DNA from: Bacteroidales bacterium
GTDB taxonomy: Bacteria; Bacteroidota; Bacteroidia; Bacteroidales; UBA7960
Length of the DNA: 24,704 nucleotides
Reading direction: 5' to 3'
Assembly (NCBI GenBank): GCA_007128045.1
Contig: SKYG01000006.1
Location: 1 to 24,704 of the forward strand
Part shown: positions 21,646-24,704 of the stretch, piece by piece
How positions within the stretch are numbered: position 1 is the stretch's first letter
Layout: the number at the start of each line of letters is the position of its first letter
Notes under the pieces: generated by a model
The model's input: only the letters and a program-made list of their open reading frames with translations
Databases searched by the model: none
Told to the model about the DNA's origin: nothing
Position numbers and translations under genes: made by a program

Positions 21646-22221
21646 ATGTTTCTTGAAAATGACGTAGACAGATCGAGGCGCAGGGGCTGGATTGAAGTGA
21701 TTTGCGGGAGTATGTTTTCAGGCAAGACAGAGGAGTTGATCAGGCGGTTGAAGCGTGCACGGATTGCCAAACTACATGTTGAAATATTCAAGCCCGCCAT
21801 CGACAACAGGTATGACGAAGAGCTGGTAGTCTCCCATGATGCGCGTGAGATCATGTCGACTCCGGTACCGTCATCCTCAAACATCATTTTACTTGCCAAT
21901 GATGTGGACGTTGTTGGCATTGATGAAGCACAGTTTTTTGATATGGGCCTGCCTGATGTATGCAGTCAGTTGGCGAATAGTGGCACCCGGGTGATCATTG
22001 CAGGTCTTGATATGGACTATAAGGGAGTGCCATTCGGCCCGATGCCTTCACTTCTTGCCATGGCAGAATATATCACCAAGGTACATGCTATATGTGTTAG
22101 ATGCGGATCGCTGGCACAGTATTCCCACCGCATCATTGCCGGTGATAAACTCGTAGTACTTGGAGAAACAGATATCTATGAACCGCTTTGCAGGCAATGC
22201 TATGACAACGCATCGCATTGA
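21646..22221 (+). CDS. tdk: thymidine kinase, type II
   Basis: Tdk phosphorylates thymidine with ATP in the pyrimidine salvage pathway in the cytoplasm. The 191-residue protein has P-loop GSMFSGKT at 21-28, DEAQFFD at 93-99 with the catalytic glutamate E94, and a zinc site formed by C150, C153, C182 and C185. The lasso region (about 154-181) leads to the final CRQCYDN. The N-terminus (MFLENDVDRSRRRGWIEVIC) carries about 15 residues before the first strand, normal for Bacteroidota. It is divergent from the hypothetical gene upstream and convergent with pgi across 9 bases. Confidence 0.97.
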   Translation: MFLENDVDRSRRRGWIEVICGSMFSGKTEELIRRLKRARIAKLHVEIFKPAIDNRYDEELVVSHDAREIMSTPVPSSSNIILLANDVDVVGIDEAQFFDMGLPDVCSQLANSGTRVIIAGLDMDYKGVPFGPMPSLLAMAEYITKVHAICVRCGSLAQYSHRIIAGDKLVVLGETDIYEPLCRQCYDNASH

Positions 22222-22230
22222 CCGTCCGGC

Positions 22231-23583
22231 TCATTTCAGCCTTTTCTGTATCTCGGCAGTTTCTTTTTCGAAGCCAGGTTTGTTTAGCAAAGCGAACATA
22301 TTCTTCTTGTATGCCTCAACGCCAGGTTGATCGAACGGGTTAACTTCAAGTATATACCCACTGATTGCACAAGCCATTTCAAAGAAATAGATCAATTCGC
22401 CGAGGCTATTTTCCGAAAGATCCGGCAGTTCGATCTCAATATTGGGTATACCACCGTCGACGTGTGCAATCATCGTACCTGTGGCAGCCATTTTATTGAC
22501 ATGGCTTAAACGCTGGCCCGCCAAAAAGTTCAATCCATCCAGGTTGTCGCTATCAGAAGGAATCTCTATATCTGTGCGTGGACTTCGAATATTTATGACC
22601 GTTTCGAAGATGTTCCGGAGACCTTCCTGAATGTATTGACCCATAGAATGCAGGTCGGTGGTAAAGCTAACACCTGCCGGGAAAATCCCTTTCTGGTCTT
22701 TTCCTTCACTCTCACCATAAAGCTGTTTCCACCATTCAATCAAATAAAATAGTGAAGGGGTATAGCCCGCCAGGATTTCAATCGTTTTTCCTTTTCTATA
22801 CAGAATATTTCTGATGATTGCATAAAGGGCAGCAGGGTTTTTGAATAGTTCGTCTTCCTTTCTTAAGAAAGCTTCCATTTTGGCTGCGCCGTCAACCAGT
22901 TTCCGTATATCAAAACCGGCAGCAGCAATGGGAAGCAAGCCTACAGGAGTCAGCACTGAGTAACGCCCTCCAACATCGTCAGGTATCACATAAGATGAAT
23001 AGCCCTCATTGTCGGCCACCTGTTTCAGGGCACCCCGTGAAGCATCCGTAATGGCATAAATCCGTTTGGCAGCACCTTGTTTGCCGTATGTATTTTCCAG
23101 ATGGTTTTTCAACATCCGGAAGGCCACTGCAGGTTCTGTTGTGGTTCCTGATTTGGAAATTACAATAACAGAATACGACTTGTTGGTTAGAAACTCCAGG
23201 AGTTGATGCATGTATTCTGCATCCAGGTGATGGCCTGCATACAACAGGATGGGTGCATTTCTTTCGGTTTTGTTCAGCAGGTTGGTAAAAGAATGACCAA
23301 GAGCCTCAGTAACAGCACGGGTACCCAGGTATGAACCACCAATTCCGGTAACAACGACATAGTCAGATTGTTCTTTGATCCGGGCGGCATCATCATGTAT
23401 TTGGGACAGCAAAGCTTTGCTACAGCCTGATGGCAAGTCGATCCACCCCAAAAAATCGTTACCCGTACCGGTTTTATTGTAAAGATGATCGCGGTGCAGC
23501 GACAATTCCGACTCAAACAAACGGATCTCTTCCGTTTCCACGAAACCGGCAATATTTCCGGTATTAATTTTTAATCCAATCAT
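22231..23583 (-). CDS. pgi: glucose-6-phosphate isomerase
   Basis: Pgi interconverts glucose 6-phosphate and fructose 6-phosphate in glycolysis and gluconeogenesis. The 450-residue protein is of the shorter bacterial type. It shows VVVTGIGGSYLGTRAV at about 76-91, the phosphate-binding SKSGTTTE at 143-150, GGRYSVLTPVG at about 205-215 and YGESEGKDQKG with the catalytic glutamate near 291. LHSMGQYIQEG has the catalytic histidine near 312, and a C-terminal NPFDQPGVEAYKKNMF carries the catalytic lysine. The ATG at 23583 is only 7 bases after the infB stop on the same strand, so translation may be coupled to infB. Its stop is 9 bases from that of tdk. Confidence 0.97.
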   Translation of the reverse strand: MIGLKINTGNIAGFVETEEIRLFESELSLHRDHLYNKTGTGNDFLGWIDLPSGCSKALLSQIHDDAARIKEQSDYVVVTGIGGSYLGTRAVTEALGHSFTNLLNKTERNAPILLYAGHHLDAEYMHQLLEFLTNKSYSVIVISKSGTTTEPAVAFRMLKNHLENTYGKQGAAKRIYAITDASRGALKQVADNEGYSSYVIPDDVGGRYSVLTPVGLLPIAAAGFDIRKLVDGAAKMEAFLRKEDELFKNPAALYAIIRNILYRKGKTIEILAGYTPSLFYLIEWWKQLYGESEGKDQKGIFPAGVSFTTDLHSMGQYIQEGLRNIFETVINIRSPRTDIEIPSDSDNLDGLNFLAGQRLSHVNKMAATGTMIAHVDGGIPNIEIELPDLSENSLGELIYFFEMACAISGYILEVNPFDQPGVEAYKKNMFALLNKPGFEKETAEIQKRLK

Positions 23584-23590
23584 TGCAGTA

Positions 23591-24704
23591 TTAATCGAGT
23601 GTTCTGGCTATTTCTTTTATTTCAAATGATTCAATAATATCTCCGACCTTAATGTCGTTGAAACGATCAATATTCAGGCCACATTCATAGCCTGACGACA
23701 CCTCTTTTACATCTTCCTTGAAGCGCTTCAGGGATCCCAGCGTTCCGGTGTATACCACGATGCCATCGCGGATAAGCCGTATATTTGCATTACGGTGTAT
23801 CTTTCCATCGAGCACCATACATCCGGCCACCGTGCCAACTTTGGTGATCTTGAACACATCCCTGACTTCGAGGTTGGAAACGATTTTCTCTTCGATTTCA
23901 GGAGACAACATCCCTTCAATGGCAGATTTGATTTCATTGATGGCATTATAAATAATGCTATATAAGCGAATGTCTATCTGTTCATTTTCGGCAAGCTTTC
24001 TTGCAGCCATTGATGGTCTGACCTGGAATCCTACTATTATGGCATTGGATGCCGAGGCAAGCAGCACGTCACCTTCGGTCACCGGGCCAACGGCCTTGTG
24101 AATGATATTTACCTGAACCTCTTCTGTCGTAAGTTTCAACAGTGAGTCACTCAAAGCCTCAACAGAACCATCAACATCGCCCTTCACTATCACGTTGAGC
24201 TCTTTGAAGTCGCCGATCGCAATACGACGGCCAATCTCATCCAGCGTAATATGTTTCTGTGTACGTAAGCCCTGTTCTCTCATCAGTTGCTGGCGCTTCG
24301 TAGTGATAGATTTAGCTTGCTGCTCACTCTCCATCACATTGAATATATCTCCGGCCTGAGGTGCCCCGTCCAGACCAAGTATCAGAACAGGACTCGAAGG
24401 TCCGGCTTCTTTGATACGCTGGCCACGTTCGTTAAACATCGCCTTTACCTTACCGTGAGTGGTTCCGGCCACTACGATGTCACCAACACGCATGGTGCCA
24501 TTTTGCACCAGTACCGTAGAAATATAGCCACGTCCTTTATCCAGAGATGATTCAATAACGGTTCCTACACCTCTTTTAGAAGGATTGGCAGTTAATTCAA
24601 GAAGTTCGGCTTCCAGGAGAACTTTTTCAAGCAGGCCGTCTACGTTGATTGCCTCTTTTGCTGAGATTTCCTGGCTCTGGTATTTTCCGCCCCAGTCTTC
24701 GACA
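23591..24704 (-). CDS. infB: translation initiation factor IF-2, C-terminal part
   Basis: This is the 3' part of a gene that continues past the right edge; about 370 residues are visible. IF-2 is the GTPase that brings initiator tRNA to the 30S subunit and drives subunit joining. The visible part starts after most of the G domain (VEDWGGKYQSQEISAKEAIN, the SAK being G5). It runs through domain II (KRGVGTVIESSLDKGRGYIS), domain III (VIVKGDVDGSVEALSDSLLK) and the initiator-tRNA-binding C-terminal domain (VGTVAGCMVLDGKIHRNANI). It ends NIDRFNDIKVGDIIESFEIK then EIARTLD, normal for the family. The internal GTG at 24508 is not a start. Neighbouring nusA or rimP would be expected to the right. Confidence 0.96.
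   Translation of the reverse strand, partial: VEDWGGKYQSQEISAKEAINVDGLLEKVLLEAELLELTANPSKRGVGTVIESSLDKGRGYISTVLVQNGTMRVGDIVVAGTTHGKVKAMFNERGQRIKEAGPSSPVLILGLDGAPQAGDIFNVMESEQQAKSITTKRQQLMREQGLRTQKHITLDEIGRRIAIGDFKELNVIVKGDVDGSVEALSDSLLKLTTEEVQVNIIHKAVGPVTEGDVLLASASNAIIVGFQVRPSMAARKLAENEQIDIRLYSIIYNAINEIKSAIEGMLSPEIEEKIVSNLEVRDVFKITKVGTVAGCMVLDGKIHRNANIRLIRDGIVVYTGTLGSLKRFKEDVKEVSSGYECGLNIDRFNDIKVGDIIESFEIKEIARTLD

Noticed and set aside
24506..24508. GTG at 24508 as the start of a separate gene
   Set aside because: The frame continues upstream as clear IF-2 sequence to the window edge.

Overview
The window reads as a chromosomal segment of a Bacteroidota bacterium, most likely class Bacteroidia. 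The evidence is the Bacteroidota -7 promoter element TAnnTTTG in front of several genes, a GldA-type ABC ATPase, a secreted protein with a type B type-IX-secretion (T9SS) sorting domain, an ECF sigma factor followed by a membrane-anchored outer-membrane barrel protein, and a lineage-typical long MetK. It is mostly core genome. No tRNA, rRNA, CRISPR array, transposase or phage gene was found.

Layout. 1-2626: the end of nadD converges on metK, with a gldA-like ATPase gene upstream of metK. 2754-4205: rsgA and dtd on the plus strand. 4255-6052: yceD-rpmF-plsX on the minus strand, linking ribosomal protein L32 to phospholipid precursor synthesis. 6124-9354: one gene for a very large oxidoreductase that fuses what are usually separate subunits of a proline/opine/sarcosine-type dehydrogenase. 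9609-11672: an ECF sigma factor and a presumed anti-sigma protein that appears to run from cytoplasm to outer membrane. 12058-15842: an AbgT-family transporter and a 739-residue TPR protein. 15980-17680: a T9SS-exported protein with PKD and P domains. 17865-20531: divergently arranged T9SS gene and lepA, then lepA converging on rsmI. 20721-22221: a Bacteroidota hypothetical gene divergent from tdk. 22231-24704: pgi just downstream of the 3' part of infB.

How the parts relate. Much of the window is translation and ribosome housekeeping (rsgA, dtd, rpmF, yceD, lepA, rsmI, infB) mixed with central metabolism (nadD, metK, plsX, pgi, tdk). The accessory functions are envelope-related: the sigma/anti-sigma barrel pair, the T9SS substrate and the AbgT transporter.

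Most unusual are (1) the single-chain multi-cofactor oxidoreductase, (2) the sigma/anti-sigma/barrel pair, (3) short tandem repeats placed at or immediately after stop codons (an 8-bp TTGTTGAR array after three genes, a 7-bp array across the AbgT stop, and mixed palindromic repeats on both sides of rsmI), (4) a two-hairpin leader in front of metK, and (5) three genes whose longest reading frame starts upstream of, or overlaps, a clear promoter element, so that the true start lies further downstream. I did not find a clearly new multi-gene system; the candidates above are the closest.
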